Source: an uncultured Collinsella sp.
Lineage (GTDB): Bacteria > Actinomycetota > Coriobacteriia > Coriobacteriales > Coriobacteriaceae
Assembly (NCBI GenBank): GCA_900541065.1
Contig: UQIE01000008.1
Location: 24,438 to 88,437, forward strand
Length of the DNA stretch: 64,000 bases
Direction: 5' to 3'
The notes under the pieces are model-generated. The model had not been told where the DNA came from. It did not search any database and saw only the letters and a list, made by a program, of their open reading frames with translations. Positions 17,810 to 24,319 of this stretch are shown here, piece by piece; position 1 is the stretch's first letter, and every line of letters begins with the position of its first letter. A program made the position numbers and the translations under genes.

Positions 17810-18448
17810 ATGGCCAACAACAGCGACGGGTCCGCCGTCTACGAGGTGAAGATCGGGGAGGACGACTATATCGACGGCCTCGACGTGACGGAGAGCGACG
17901 GTAGCATCACCACCTACCTGTTCCGCCCGGCAAACTACGACGAAGTCGAGGCGGCGCGAAAGAGGGCCGAGAGCGCCGCGTCGCTGGCGAGCAGCGCCGC
18001 AGGCACCGCAAAGACCCAGGCATATGACGCCAACGCCGCCGCCGGAGCTGCCAGAACGGCCGCCGCGAAGTGCTCGACTGCCACCGAGAACGCCAACGCC
18101 GCCGTTCAGAAGGCGAATGCCGCGAACGATACCGCAAGCGCCTCGACTGCGCTGGCGAGCAATGCGGCCGCCGCGGCCAACGGCGCGGCGTCTCATGCCG
18201 AGGCCGCCGCGAACCAGGCGCTGCAGATCGCGAACTCGGTGGCGCAGGCCGCCGCCGGCGAATCCGATATCGCGGAGCTGCGCCGTCAGAACGGCCAGCT
18301 CGCGACGATGCTCGCCGACGCGACGGGGAAGTTCATCTACATGGACGGGACCGTCTACTGCCCGGCATCCAAGGCGTCGGTGTCCGGCGACACGGTGTCG
18401 TTCGGCGGCACGTGCTCGGTCTCGGGCAGCACGGTAACCCTTGCCTAA
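17810..18448 (+). CDS. Tail fibre stalk-like protein
   Basis: A 212-residue protein with GGAAGGG before its ATG. The N-terminal 45 residues look like a globular attachment module; residues 45-155 are an Ala-rich, low-complexity coiled-coil stalk with heptad-like spacing, and the end is a short beta-rich tip. This is typical of trimeric tail fibres. It lies nine bases before the DGR target gene, so it probably forms the base or partner of the diversified adhesin. Confidence 0.65.
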   Translation: MANNSDGSAVYEVKIGEDDYIDGLDVTESDGSITTYLFRPANYDEVEAARKRAESAASLASSAAGTAKTQAYDANAAAGAARTAAAKCSTATENANAAVQKANAANDTASASTALASNAAAAANGAASHAEAAANQALQIANSVAQAAAGESDIAELRRQNGQLATMLADATGKFIYMDGTVYCPASKASVSGDTVSFGGTCSVSGSTVTLA

Positions 18449-18457
18449 GGAGGATAA

Positions 18458-19366
18458 ATGGCAAATGCAAAGACACTGGTCGTCGGCGGCCAGTCGCTCA
18501 ACGTCATCGACGATACCGCGCGCAGCAACGCGCAGACGGCGCTCAACAACGCCGAGTACAACCGCCAGGGCCAAATCGGCAAGTACGGCGGGCAGAACAT
18601 CGCCACCATCCTGGCGGGAGAGATCGGCAGCGGCAGCGTGTACGACGCGCTGCACAAGCGAGCGGCGGCCGGCAACTTCGCGGGCCTTCGCGTCGGGGAC
18701 TACATCGACGTGCCTCTCGTGAGCGCGTCCGCCGTCACCACCCAGCAATCTGCGCGGTTCCTGCTTGCCCACATCGACCCGTACCTCTACTGCGGCGACA
18801 ACAACAAGGGCCACCATATCGCGTTCGTGGCGTCCGCCCCCGTGGCCGTGGCAAAATCCGTGACAGGCGTGGCCAACGACAGCTACCTGATGTGGAACAC
18901 TGCGAACACCAACCAGGGCACCGCAGACGTGAAGAACCCGTACCTGAACAGCAACCTCAAGGCGTGGGAGAAGCTGTTCGAGGCGTGCCTGCCCGAGGGG
19001 CTGACCAAGTACCTGCTCACCCAGCGCGTGCTGCTTGAGGAGCGTTACAGCGCGAGCGGCGCGCTCAGCGACTCCAACAGCTGGAGCTGGCAGGACATCG
19101 GCAAGGTGTGGTCGCCCTCCGAGATGGAGGTGTACGGCTGCCCAGTGTGGGGCACCAAGGGCTACAGCGTGGGCTTCGACTGCCAGTTCGACCTGTTCCG
19201 CGATACCGCGCACCGCTTGAACGGAACTCGGCACGACTGGTGGCTGCGTTCCGTTCTGGGTGGCTCGTCGTCCGACGTGTGCTACGTCAACAGCAACGGC
19301 GGTGCCGACTACGCCTCCGCGACGGGCGTCTGGGTTCGCCCCCGCCCCGGCTTCCTCGTCGGCTAG
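18458..19366 (+). CDS. DGR target: diversified tail adhesin (C-type lectin/DUF6273-like)
   Basis: A 302-residue protein preceded by AAGGAGG. The N-terminus reads like a phage fibre tail; the C-terminal domain carries the WWLRS...WVRPRPGF frame (residues 261-299) of a DUF6273/formylglycine-generating-enzyme-like or C-type-lectin-like fold, which is the usual scaffold of DGR target proteins. Residues 260, 267, 273, 279, 282, 284, 286 and 290 correspond to template adenine-containing codons: seven template Asn codons and one Met codon encode Asp, Leu, Asp, Ser, Gly, Asp, Ala and Gly here. Cysteine, aromatic and turn residues between them are unchanged. It is inferred to be the receptor-binding tip of the phage tail. 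Confidence 0.92.
   Translation: MANAKTLVVGGQSLNVIDDTARSNAQTALNNAEYNRQGQIGKYGGQNIATILAGEIGSGSVYDALHKRAAAGNFAGLRVGDYIDVPLVSASAVTTQQSARFLLAHIDPYLYCGDNNKGHHIAFVASAPVAVAKSVTGVANDSYLMWNTANTNQGTADVKNPYLNSNLKAWEKLFEACLPEGLTKYLLTQRVLLEERYSASGALSDSNSWSWQDIGKVWSPSEMEVYGCPVWGTKGYSVGFDCQFDLFRDTAHRLNGTRHDWWLRSVLGGSSSDVCYVNSNGGADYASATGVWVRPRPGFLVG
19228..19356 (+). repeat. DGR variable repeat (VR)
   Basis: This segment matches the template repeat at a constant offset of 740 bases. From 19235 to 19355 there are 13 differences, 12 of which sit on template adenines; the single other one (19255, C to T) is synonymous. The 3' end is an invariant GC-rich block (GTTCGCCCCCGCCCCGG), as expected for the initiation-of-mutagenic-homing side. 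Confidence 0.93.
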
Positions 19367-19394
19367 CCAGCCGAGTGCTCTATACTTCTCTTTC

Positions 19395-19421
19395 GATGCG
19401 ACCGCCTTGCGCGGTCGCATC
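19395..19421 (+). other. Perfect hairpin downstream of VR (candidate DGR target-recognition element)
   Basis: GATGCGACCGC and GCGGTCGCATC are perfect inverted arms of 11 bases with a five-base loop, beginning 29 bases after the target stop codon. Hairpin or cruciform elements just after the variable repeat are required for efficient homing in the Bordetella phage DGR. It could simply be part of the following terminator. Confidence 0.7.
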
Positions 19422-19424
19422 CCT

Positions 19425-19450
19425 GCCCGCGCAGCGGGCCGTTTTTTTTT
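19425..19450 (+). terminator. Rho-independent terminator after DGR target gene
   Basis: GCCCGC and GCGGGC arms with a GCA loop are followed by a run of nine T (19442-19450). It should end structural-gene transcription, so avd, template and reverse transcriptase may depend on read-through or their own promoter. Confidence 0.85.
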
Positions 19451-19472
19451 GCCACTATTTCCGGGAGGTGCC

Positions 19473-19943
19473 ATGAGCGGCGTCTACCAGCGAAACCGCG
19501 AGGTGTCCGAGTACAAGTTCTTCACGCAGGCCATCGCCATCCGCGTGGAGGTCAACAAGCTCATGGCCTCCTCGTCGGTCGTGCCGAAAGCCTACAGGCT
19601 GCTGAACGCAGTCCCCACGGTGGAGGCCGCGCGCAGCATCGTATACAACGTCAACCGCGCCGACTGCTTCTACCCCAACAGTTCGTTCAACGCACTTGAG
19701 CGCAAGCGTTACCTGACGCTGGCGATAGCCGACTGCGAGCAGCTGATGCTCGACATGCAGTGCCTCATGGACATCGGCCTGCCCGTGAACGCCAACCGCT
19801 TCGAGGGGCTGGCGGCCATGGTCGAGGAGGAGATCAGGCTGCTGAAGGGCGCGCGCAAGAACGTGCGCGTCACCGGCAAGAAGTCCACCGAGGAGCGCAT
19901 AGCCGAGGCCGAGGCCGAGCTAGAGCGCCTGCGTTCGCTATAA
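19473..19943 (+). CDS. avd: DGR accessory variability determinant (Avd-like)
   Basis: A 156-residue, almost entirely helical and basic protein between the variable and template repeats; GGGAGG precedes its ATG. It matches the DGR Avd family in size, position and pattern: four predicted helices including VSEYKFFTQAIAIRVEVNKL, a central segment with LTLAIADCEQLMLDMQCL, and a charged C-terminal helix. Avd forms a pentameric barrel that binds the reverse transcriptase and template RNA and is needed for mutagenic cDNA synthesis. The stop codon lies within a TATAAT sequence that could serve the template RNA promoter. Confidence 0.85.
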   Translation: MSGVYQRNREVSEYKFFTQAIAIRVEVNKLMASSSVVPKAYRLLNAVPTVEAARSIVYNVNRADCFYPNSSFNALERKRYLTLAIADCEQLMLDMQCLMDIGLPVNANRFEGLAAMVEEEIRLLKGARKNVRVTGKKSTEERIAEAEAELERLRSL

Positions 19944-19944
19944 T
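19939..19944 (+). promoter_or_regulatory. Candidate -10 box for template RNA
   Basis: A perfect TATAAT overlaps the avd stop codon and lies about 25-30 bases before the template repeat. No convincing -35 hexamer is present at 16-18 bases spacing, so this is only a candidate. Confidence 0.4.
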
Positions 19945-19967
19945 GGGCGGCGGTCCCGCCTTGTATA

Positions 19968-20096
19968 TCGGTACAACTGGTGGCTGCGTTCCGTCATGGG
20001 TGGCTCGTCGTCCAACGTGTGCTACGTCAACAACAACGGCAATGCCAACTACAACTCCGCGACGAACGTCTGGGTTCGCCCCCGCCCCGGATTCCC
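19968..20096 (+). repeat. DGR template repeat (TR)
   Basis: A non-coding copy of the variable repeat located between avd and the reverse transcriptase. It is rich in AAC/AAT triplets in the phase of the target gene: Asn codons at 19975, 20014, 20032, 20041, 20047, 20053 and 20065, plus ATG at 19996. These codons yield many residues but no stop when A is randomised. It is the RNA template for adenine-mutagenised cDNA that is transferred to the variable repeat. Confidence 0.94.
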
Positions 20097-20307
20097 TTAT
20101 TGCCAGACCGAGTAGGCCCCAGAGCCGAAAGCAGAGCGCGAAGAGGAAGGAAGGCGCGACCGTCGGGCATGCGCCCGTAAATACGCACCCCGCGAGGGTG
20201 GCCGGACGCTGCTTGCATGGCGCGGCGCTCCGTGGCTTCGCCGCGTTTCATGGCCATACCTCAAGCGGCTGCCAGAGCCACACTGAGAGCCGTGCGGGGT
20301 GCCTTCG
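20097..20307 (+). other. TR-RT spacer, probable structured part of the DGR RNA
   Basis: A 211-base stretch without a supported gene between the template repeat and the reverse transcriptase. In the Bordetella DGR the equivalent spacer is part of the RNA needed for cDNA priming and Avd-RT binding. GC-rich short inverted segments are visible, but no specific structure can be proven by eye. Confidence 0.5.
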
Positions 20308-21543
20308 ATGAACTCCGAGGAAAGAAGGGCCGCGCGCCGCAAGCGCCGCGAGGAGAGGCGCGCCAAGGCCAAGGCCGAGCGCGTGAAGCCGTGCACCCTT
20401 GAGGCCGTGGCCGACCTCAACAGCCTTTGCAAGGCCTCCAAGCAGGCGGCGGGCGGCGTGATGTGGAAGTCCTCCACGCAGCGTTATATGAAGGACTATC
20501 TGCGAAACGCGGTCAAATCGAGGAACGACCTTCTGGAGGGCCGCGACATATGCCGGGGCTTCATCCGCTTCGACCTGTGGGAGCGCGGCAAGCTGCGCCA
20601 CATCAGCGCCGTGCACTTCCCAGAGCGAGTGATTCAGAAGTCGCTGTCCCAGAACGCCCTCGTACCCGCGATAGTCCCGACACTCATAACGGCCAACTCC
20701 GCCAACATCAAGGGGCGCGGCACCGACTACGCCCTGAAGCTGCTCAAGCGCCACCTGGCCGACCACTGGCGGCGGCACAGGCGCGAGGGATACATCCTTT
20801 TGGGCGACTTCTCAGATTACTTCGCCCGCATAGCCCACGAACCCGTCAAGCGGCAGGTGGCCGACGCACTGCTCGATCCGCGCGAGGTCGCCCTCGAGCA
20901 CCGCCTGATAGACGCACAGGGCGAGGTGGGCCTGGGTCTGGGCAGCGAGCCGAACCAGATATGCGCGGTGGCCCACCCCAACCGCATCGACCACTACGTG
21001 ACCGAGATGCTGCGCCCTGAGGCCTACGGGCGCTATATGGACGACTTCTACCTGATCCACGAGAGCAAGGAGTACCTGCAGGTGTGCCTGCTGCTGATAG
21101 GGCGCAAGTGCGCCGAGCTGGGCATAGAGCTGAACCCGCGCAAGACCCGCGTGGTGAAGCTGTCGCGCGGCTTCACGTGGCTGAAGAAGCGCATCTTCTA
21201 CACGGAGACGGGCCGCATAGTCGTGAAGCCGTGCCGCGACTCCATCACGCGCGAGCGCCGCAAGCTGAAGAAGATGGCCCGCATGGTCGCCGATGGCGTC
21301 ATGACCCCCGAGCAGGTTGAGCGGAGCTACCAGAGCTGGCGCGGCGGCATGAAGCGGCTGGACGCGCACCGCAGCGTTTTGGCCATGGACGCGCTGTACC
21401 ACAGCCTGTTCGAAAATCTCGCGCGGGAGGGGGGTGCTCAATGCAGGCCAACCCGAGGGACGATTCAAGCGGAGGCAAGCCCTCGCAATAGCGGAGAACC
21501 GGCAACTCAAAGCAGCGGCCTAAGCGAAGCGGCCGCGAAATAA
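20308..21543 (+). CDS. DGR reverse transcriptase
   Basis: A 411-residue retroelement-type reverse transcriptase. The catalytic motif YMDDF is at residues 243-247 from the ATG at 20308. The QGxxxSP motif of ordinary reverse transcriptases is replaced by LGSEPNQICA near residues 210-219, a DGR hallmark. Further conserved parts are LRHISAVHFPERVIQKSL, ILLGDFSDYFARI and the basic N-terminal RRKRREERR. A GTG at 20299 is an alternative start; ATG 20308 has GGGG eight bases upstream. It copies the template RNA with errors at adenines. It is followed by a terminator. Confidence 0.95.
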   Translation: MNSEERRAARRKRREERRAKAKAERVKPCTLEAVADLNSLCKASKQAAGGVMWKSSTQRYMKDYLRNAVKSRNDLLEGRDICRGFIRFDLWERGKLRHISAVHFPERVIQKSLSQNALVPAIVPTLITANSANIKGRGTDYALKLLKRHLADHWRRHRREGYILLGDFSDYFARIAHEPVKRQVADALLDPREVALEHRLIDAQGEVGLGLGSEPNQICAVAHPNRIDHYVTEMLRPEAYGRYMDDFYLIHESKEYLQVCLLLIGRKCAELGIELNPRKTRVVKLSRGFTWLKKRIFYTETGRIVVKPCRDSITRERRKLKKMARMVADGVMTPEQVERSYQSWRGGMKRLDAHRSVLAMDALYHSLFENLAREGGAQCRPTRGTIQAEASPRNSGEPATQSSGLSEAAAK

Positions 21544-21553
21544 CAGAAGCATC

Positions 21554-21580
21554 GAAGGCGTGCCGCGGCGCGCCTTCTTC
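21554..21580 (+). terminator. Terminator after reverse transcriptase
   Basis: GAAGGCGTGC and GCGCGCCTTC form a ten-pair stem with a CGCG loop, followed by TTCCTTT. It marks the end of the DGR cassette. Confidence 0.7.
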
Positions 21581-21661
21581 CTTTGCGCCCATCGAAGCGG
21601 CCCGGCAATCTCACGGCGCCAATACGATGGCGACACATTCCCCGACAAGAGAGGAGTCCGC

Positions 21662-21988
21662 ATGGACACTGAGGAAGACACGCCGCGCCCCGACGAGCTT
21701 CAAGACGGCACCATGGCCGAGGTCAACGCCCTGCGCGATCTGCTGTCGCAGATCGGCGACCCCGACGCGGCGCACGACGCGGGCGTTATCGACGATGACG
21801 AGTACGTTGAGCGGAAGGCGCGAAAGCTCGCCTACACCGCGGCCGTCGCCGCCTACGGAAAGGGTGAGGCCCCGGACGTGGACAAGCTGCTTGAGCAGAT
21901 GCGCGAGAAGGTCGCCGAGCCCAGCCAAACCGAGACCAACACGGCAAACATCGACTACCTGATGATGACGGTCGGGGGTGAACAGTAA
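21662..21988 (+). CDS. Acidic hypothetical phage protein upstream of XkdX
   Basis: A 108-residue acidic, helical protein. The ATG at 21662 is chosen because GAGAGGAG lies just upstream. I do not recognise a domain with certainty; the position directly before an XkdX gene is often held by a short tail-associated protein with similar ELQDGTMAEVNALRDLLSQIGD helices. The stop and the next ATG overlap (TAATG). Confidence 0.6.
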   Translation: MDTEEDTPRPDELQDGTMAEVNALRDLLSQIGDPDAAHDAGVIDDDEYVERKARKLAYTAAVAAYGKGEAPDVDKLLEQMREKVAEPSQTETNTANIDYLMMTVGGEQ

Positions 21989-22170
21989 TGGCGGGACGCG
22001 TCAAGGCTGCAACCACGGCGGCGCACTCGAAGAACTATGACAAGGTGAGGCGCTACTACGAGCGCGGCCTCTGGACCAAGGCCATGGTGCATCGAGCCGT
22101 GGCCTGCAAGTGGATCACATGCGACGAATATGAGGAGATCGTCGGAGAAGAGTACGCGGAGGAGGTTTAG
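21988..22170 (+). CDS. XkdX family protein
   Basis: A 60-residue protein matching the XkdX pattern: KVRRYYERGLWTKAMVHRAVACKWITCDEYEEIVGEEY. Such small proteins lie at the end of the tail module, before the lysis genes, in PBSX-like and many other Firmicute and Actinobacterial prophages; the function is unknown. It is coupled to the upstream gene by a TAATG overlap. Confidence 0.85.
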   Translation: MAGRVKAATTAAHSKNYDKVRRYYERGLWTKAMVHRAVACKWITCDEYEEIVGEEYAEEV

Positions 22171-22171
22171 G

Positions 22172-22483
22172 GTGCCGGCGCTGAGCATCGGGGAGGCAAC
22201 GTCGGTCCTCTCGGCCGCCGTTGTGATTGTCACGTTCTTCATCGGGCGCGTCTCCGTATCCAAAACATCGTCTGCCAAGGAGCAGCGGACCGAAGACAAG
22301 CTCGACAGCCTTTGCGGCGACACGAGCGAGATCAAGGATGGCGTCAAGGAGATCAACCGCAAGCTCGACGACCACGGCGAGCGCCTCACGAAGGTCGAGC
22401 AACAGGTCATCACCTTGTTCAACCGGCTCGACCGCGTCGAGAAGAATTACGACCTGCATCACGGTATCGGCGGGTCAGATTAG
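22172..22483 (+). CDS. XhlA/haemolysin-like membrane protein of the lysis module
   Basis: A 103-residue protein with a GTG start preceded by GGAGGT within the end of the XkdX gene. One N-terminal membrane segment (about residues 7-27, VLSAAVVIVTFFIGRVSV) is followed by a long soluble coiled coil. This architecture suits XhlA-type or spanin/holin-partner proteins of phage lysis cassettes. Only ten bases separate it from the holin gene. Confidence 0.65.
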   Translation: MPALSIGEATSVLSAAVVIVTFFIGRVSVSKTSSAKEQRTEDKLDSLCGDTSEIKDGVKEINRKLDDHGERLTKVEQQVITLFNRLDRVEKNYDLHHGIGGSD

Positions 22484-22493
22484 GAGCTGAAAA

Positions 22494-22769
22494 ATGAAAA
22501 TCAACTGGGCCCTTCGCTTCAAGAATAAGCAGACGCTCGCGGCATTGGCCGCCGCCGTAATCAGCGCAGCCTATCAGGTGCTCGGAATCCTCGGAGTCGT
22601 GGCGCCTATCTCCCAGGGGTCGCTCATCCAGCTCGTCGGAATCATCCTGACCGTTCTCGCCGGCTTCGGCGTGATCGTCGATCCGACCACCAAGGGCGCG
22701 TCGGACTCGAAGCGTGCCATGTCGTACAGCGAGCCCCATGCCGCATATGACGCCAAGGCGGTTGAGTAG
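22494..22769 (+). CDS. Holin (phi LC3 family-like)
   Basis: A 91-residue protein beginning MKINWALRFKNKQTLAALAAA, the typical start of phi LC3-type (phage_holin_1) holins. Two hydrophobic segments (about residues 14-34 and 46-63) with a short loop and a charged C-terminal tail containing DPTTKGASDSKRAM agree. Holins form membrane lesions that release the endolysin. GGAGC precedes the ATG. Confidence 0.88.
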   Translation: MKINWALRFKNKQTLAALAAAVISAAYQVLGILGVVAPISQGSLIQLVGIILTVLAGFGVIVDPTTKGASDSKRAMSYSEPHAAYDAKAVE

Positions 22770-22772
22770 GCC

Positions 22773-23726
22773 ATGGCCATCACACAGCGCGAGGCCTTCG
22801 CGCAGGTCATGGAACACCTCGTCTCCCATGATGGGGGCGGCGGTCACGGATACTCGCAGGCCAACCGCATGGGGGACGGAACGACCGAGACGATTTGTCT
22901 GTCCGACGGCACCACCGTCACTATTGCCGGTGGCGATCGCGACTGTTCCTCGGCCGTAGTGACCGCCCTCCGCGCGGTCGGCGTCAATACCTTCGGAGCC
23001 TCGTATACCGGAAACATGCGGGAGCAGCTGCTCAAGACGGGCCTTTTCGGCTGGCGTAAGATGGGCGTCAAGTCCGCCCAGCGTGGAGACATCTACCTCA
23101 ACGAGAAGTGCCACACCGCCGTGTGCGTCTCTCCCTATGGATCCGCTCGCGGCGACCTCTTGGCCCAATTCTCCATTTCTGAAAAGGGGACCGTCACCGG
23201 CACCAAGGGCGACCAGACCGGGCGCGAGTCCAACATCAAGGCGTACTACAGCTACCCATGGGACGGCACGCTCTACTGGCTTGGCGACGGCAAGACACTG
23301 AATGGGTCAAATACGGAAGTCGCGGACAATACGGTCCCGAGCCTCGGAGACACGCGATATTTCGGCCCGAAGATGGCCAAGGAGCTGCAATGCCAGCTCG
23401 GCACGACTGCCGATGGCGTGATCTCCGGTCAATGGCCGGCGAATGAGCGATACCTTTGGGCATGCGACCGCGGCGTAATCGAGTACGTCAAGGGCGGGGT
23501 TGGCTCGAATGCCGTCCGCGCCCTGCAGGACAAGGTCGGATGCAAAGTCTATCCCGTGGTCGGCGGTGTTCAGGCGCGACAGATGGGTTCGGGAACGGTC
23601 TTCAAACACCAGCAGTGGCTCATCGCTCAAGGTATCTCGTGCGGATCATCGGGTGCGGACGGATACCAGGGCCGCGACACCAACGTCGCCATCGGCCAAG
23701 CGCTCGTCAAGCAACTCTATCGATAG
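22773..23726 (+). CDS. Endolysin, NlpC/P60-like with C-terminal binding domain
   Basis: A 317-residue cell-wall hydrolase in the lysis cassette, three bases after the holin gene. The N-terminal half has the papain-like pattern with DRDCSSAV (candidate catalytic C58), QRGDIYL and CHTAVCVS (candidate H114), as in phage cysteine-type amidases/peptidases. The C-terminal half (about residues 190-317) has two related stretches, TRYFGPKMAKELQCQLG and GSNAVRALQDKVGC, resembling peptidoglycan-binding or cell-wall-binding repeats. No signal peptide is evident, consistent with holin-dependent release. Confidence 0.85.
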   Translation: MAITQREAFAQVMEHLVSHDGGGGHGYSQANRMGDGTTETICLSDGTTVTIAGGDRDCSSAVVTALRAVGVNTFGASYTGNMREQLLKTGLFGWRKMGVKSAQRGDIYLNEKCHTAVCVSPYGSARGDLLAQFSISEKGTVTGTKGDQTGRESNIKAYYSYPWDGTLYWLGDGKTLNGSNTEVADNTVPSLGDTRYFGPKMAKELQCQLGTTADGVISGQWPANERYLWACDRGVIEYVKGGVGSNAVRALQDKVGCKVYPVVGGVQARQMGSGTVFKHQQWLIAQGISCGSSGADGYQGRDTNVAIGQALVKQLYR

Positions 23727-23734
23727 GTGTGCAT

Positions 23735-23845
23735 ATGAATCCATTTGATATCTGTTTTATTGTCGGCGCTGCTGCAGGACTGCTGACCGGTCTTCTCGGA
23801 TGGGCAATCGTGCGCGTCGGCAGCCAAAAAGACTTTAGAAATTGA
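23735..23845 (+). CDS. Tiny single-span membrane protein
   Basis: A 36-residue protein, eight bases after the endolysin stop, with weak GATAGGTG before its ATG. It consists of one membrane helix (IVGAAAGLLTGLLGWAIV) and a short charged tail. Position after the endolysin and before the terminator suggests an accessory lysis or superinfection protein, but function is unknown. Confidence 0.5.
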   Translation: MNPFDICFIVGAAAGLLTGLLGWAIVRVGSQKDFRN

Positions 23846-23852
23846 TAGATGC

Positions 23853-23890
23853 AGCCCCTCCCCGGCATGAACTGCCGGGGAGGGGCTTTA
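23853..23890 (+). terminator. Strong terminator closing the lysis operon
   Basis: Perfect 15-base inverted arms (23853-23867 and 23873-23887, beginning AGCCCCTCCCC) enclose a five-base loop and are followed by TTAT. It is the last transcription signal of the prophage. Confidence 0.85.
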
Positions 23891-24011
23891 TGCATTGCCA
23901 AATATCCGTCAATATCCGTTCTGCAATGCAGTTTCAGTGCGGTGAGAGCGTGTGGAAACATAACTACCTGCGATTTTACTGCTACAAGGCACTCCATAAC
24001 ATCACGTTCAA
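23888..24011 (+). other. attP-side arm with repeated ATATCCGT
   Basis: Non-coding prophage end between the last terminator and the tRNA-derived core. It contains two copies of ATATCCGT ten bases apart (23900-23920) that could be arm-type integrase binding sites. No gene is supported. Confidence 0.4.
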
Positions 24012-24057
24012 GACTCTTAATCCCAAGGTCCAGGGTTCGACCCCCTGACGGCCCACC
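24012..24057 (+). other. attR: displaced 3' half of tRNA-Lys(CTT)
   Basis: The fragment contains an anticodon loop CTCTTAA, the T arm CCAGGGTTCGACCCCCTG, and the acceptor end ACGGCCC followed by ACC. The 5' half and anticodon-stem partner are absent: bases upstream do not pair with the 3' stem. This is what remains at one side when a phage integrates in a tRNA gene; the intact tRNA should lie at the left end of the prophage, outside the window. The encoded end reads CCC rather than CCA. Confidence 0.85.
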
Positions 24058-24133
24058 CAAAGATTGTTAAAGCGACTGGCTCAGGCTGGTCGCTTTTTTG
24101 TTGACCTCGTATGGGGTCGAACCCGTAAGGGCG
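24039..24133 (+). repeat. tRNA tail plus terminator repeat, copy 1
   Basis: A segment of about 95 bases holding the tRNA-Lys acceptor end, an AGCGAC...GTCGCTTTTTT terminator and a GACCTCGTATGGGGTCGAACCC block. A second copy follows 178 bases downstream with about 10 percent divergence. Confidence 0.8.
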
Positions 24134-24216
24134 CGGAGCTGAGGAAATACGTAAGCATTTACCAGCGTAGCGCGCAAGGCGCCTTGGCGCCGCAGCGGCC
24201 GCCTGCGCAGCAGGCT

Positions 24217-24310
24217 GACCCCCTGACGGCCCACCAAAGCATGTTAAAGAGACTGGCTTCGGCTGGTCGCTTTTTTGTTGACCTCGCATGGGGTCGAACC
24301 CGAAAGGGCA
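24217..24310 (+). repeat. tRNA tail plus terminator repeat, copy 2
   Basis: The second copy begins with GACCCCCTGACGGCCCACCA, the last 19 or so bases of tRNA-Lys with an encoded CCA, and again includes the terminator with seven T and the GGGGTCGAACCC block. No tRNA body precedes it. It may be a scar of an older integration at the same tRNA or part of a former tandem tRNA. Confidence 0.75.
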
Positions 24311-24319
24311 CAGCCGCTT

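Noticed and set aside
24000..24060. Functional tRNA-Lys gene
   Set aside because: Only the 3' half is present; the D arm, acceptor 5' strand and anticodon-stem partner are missing.
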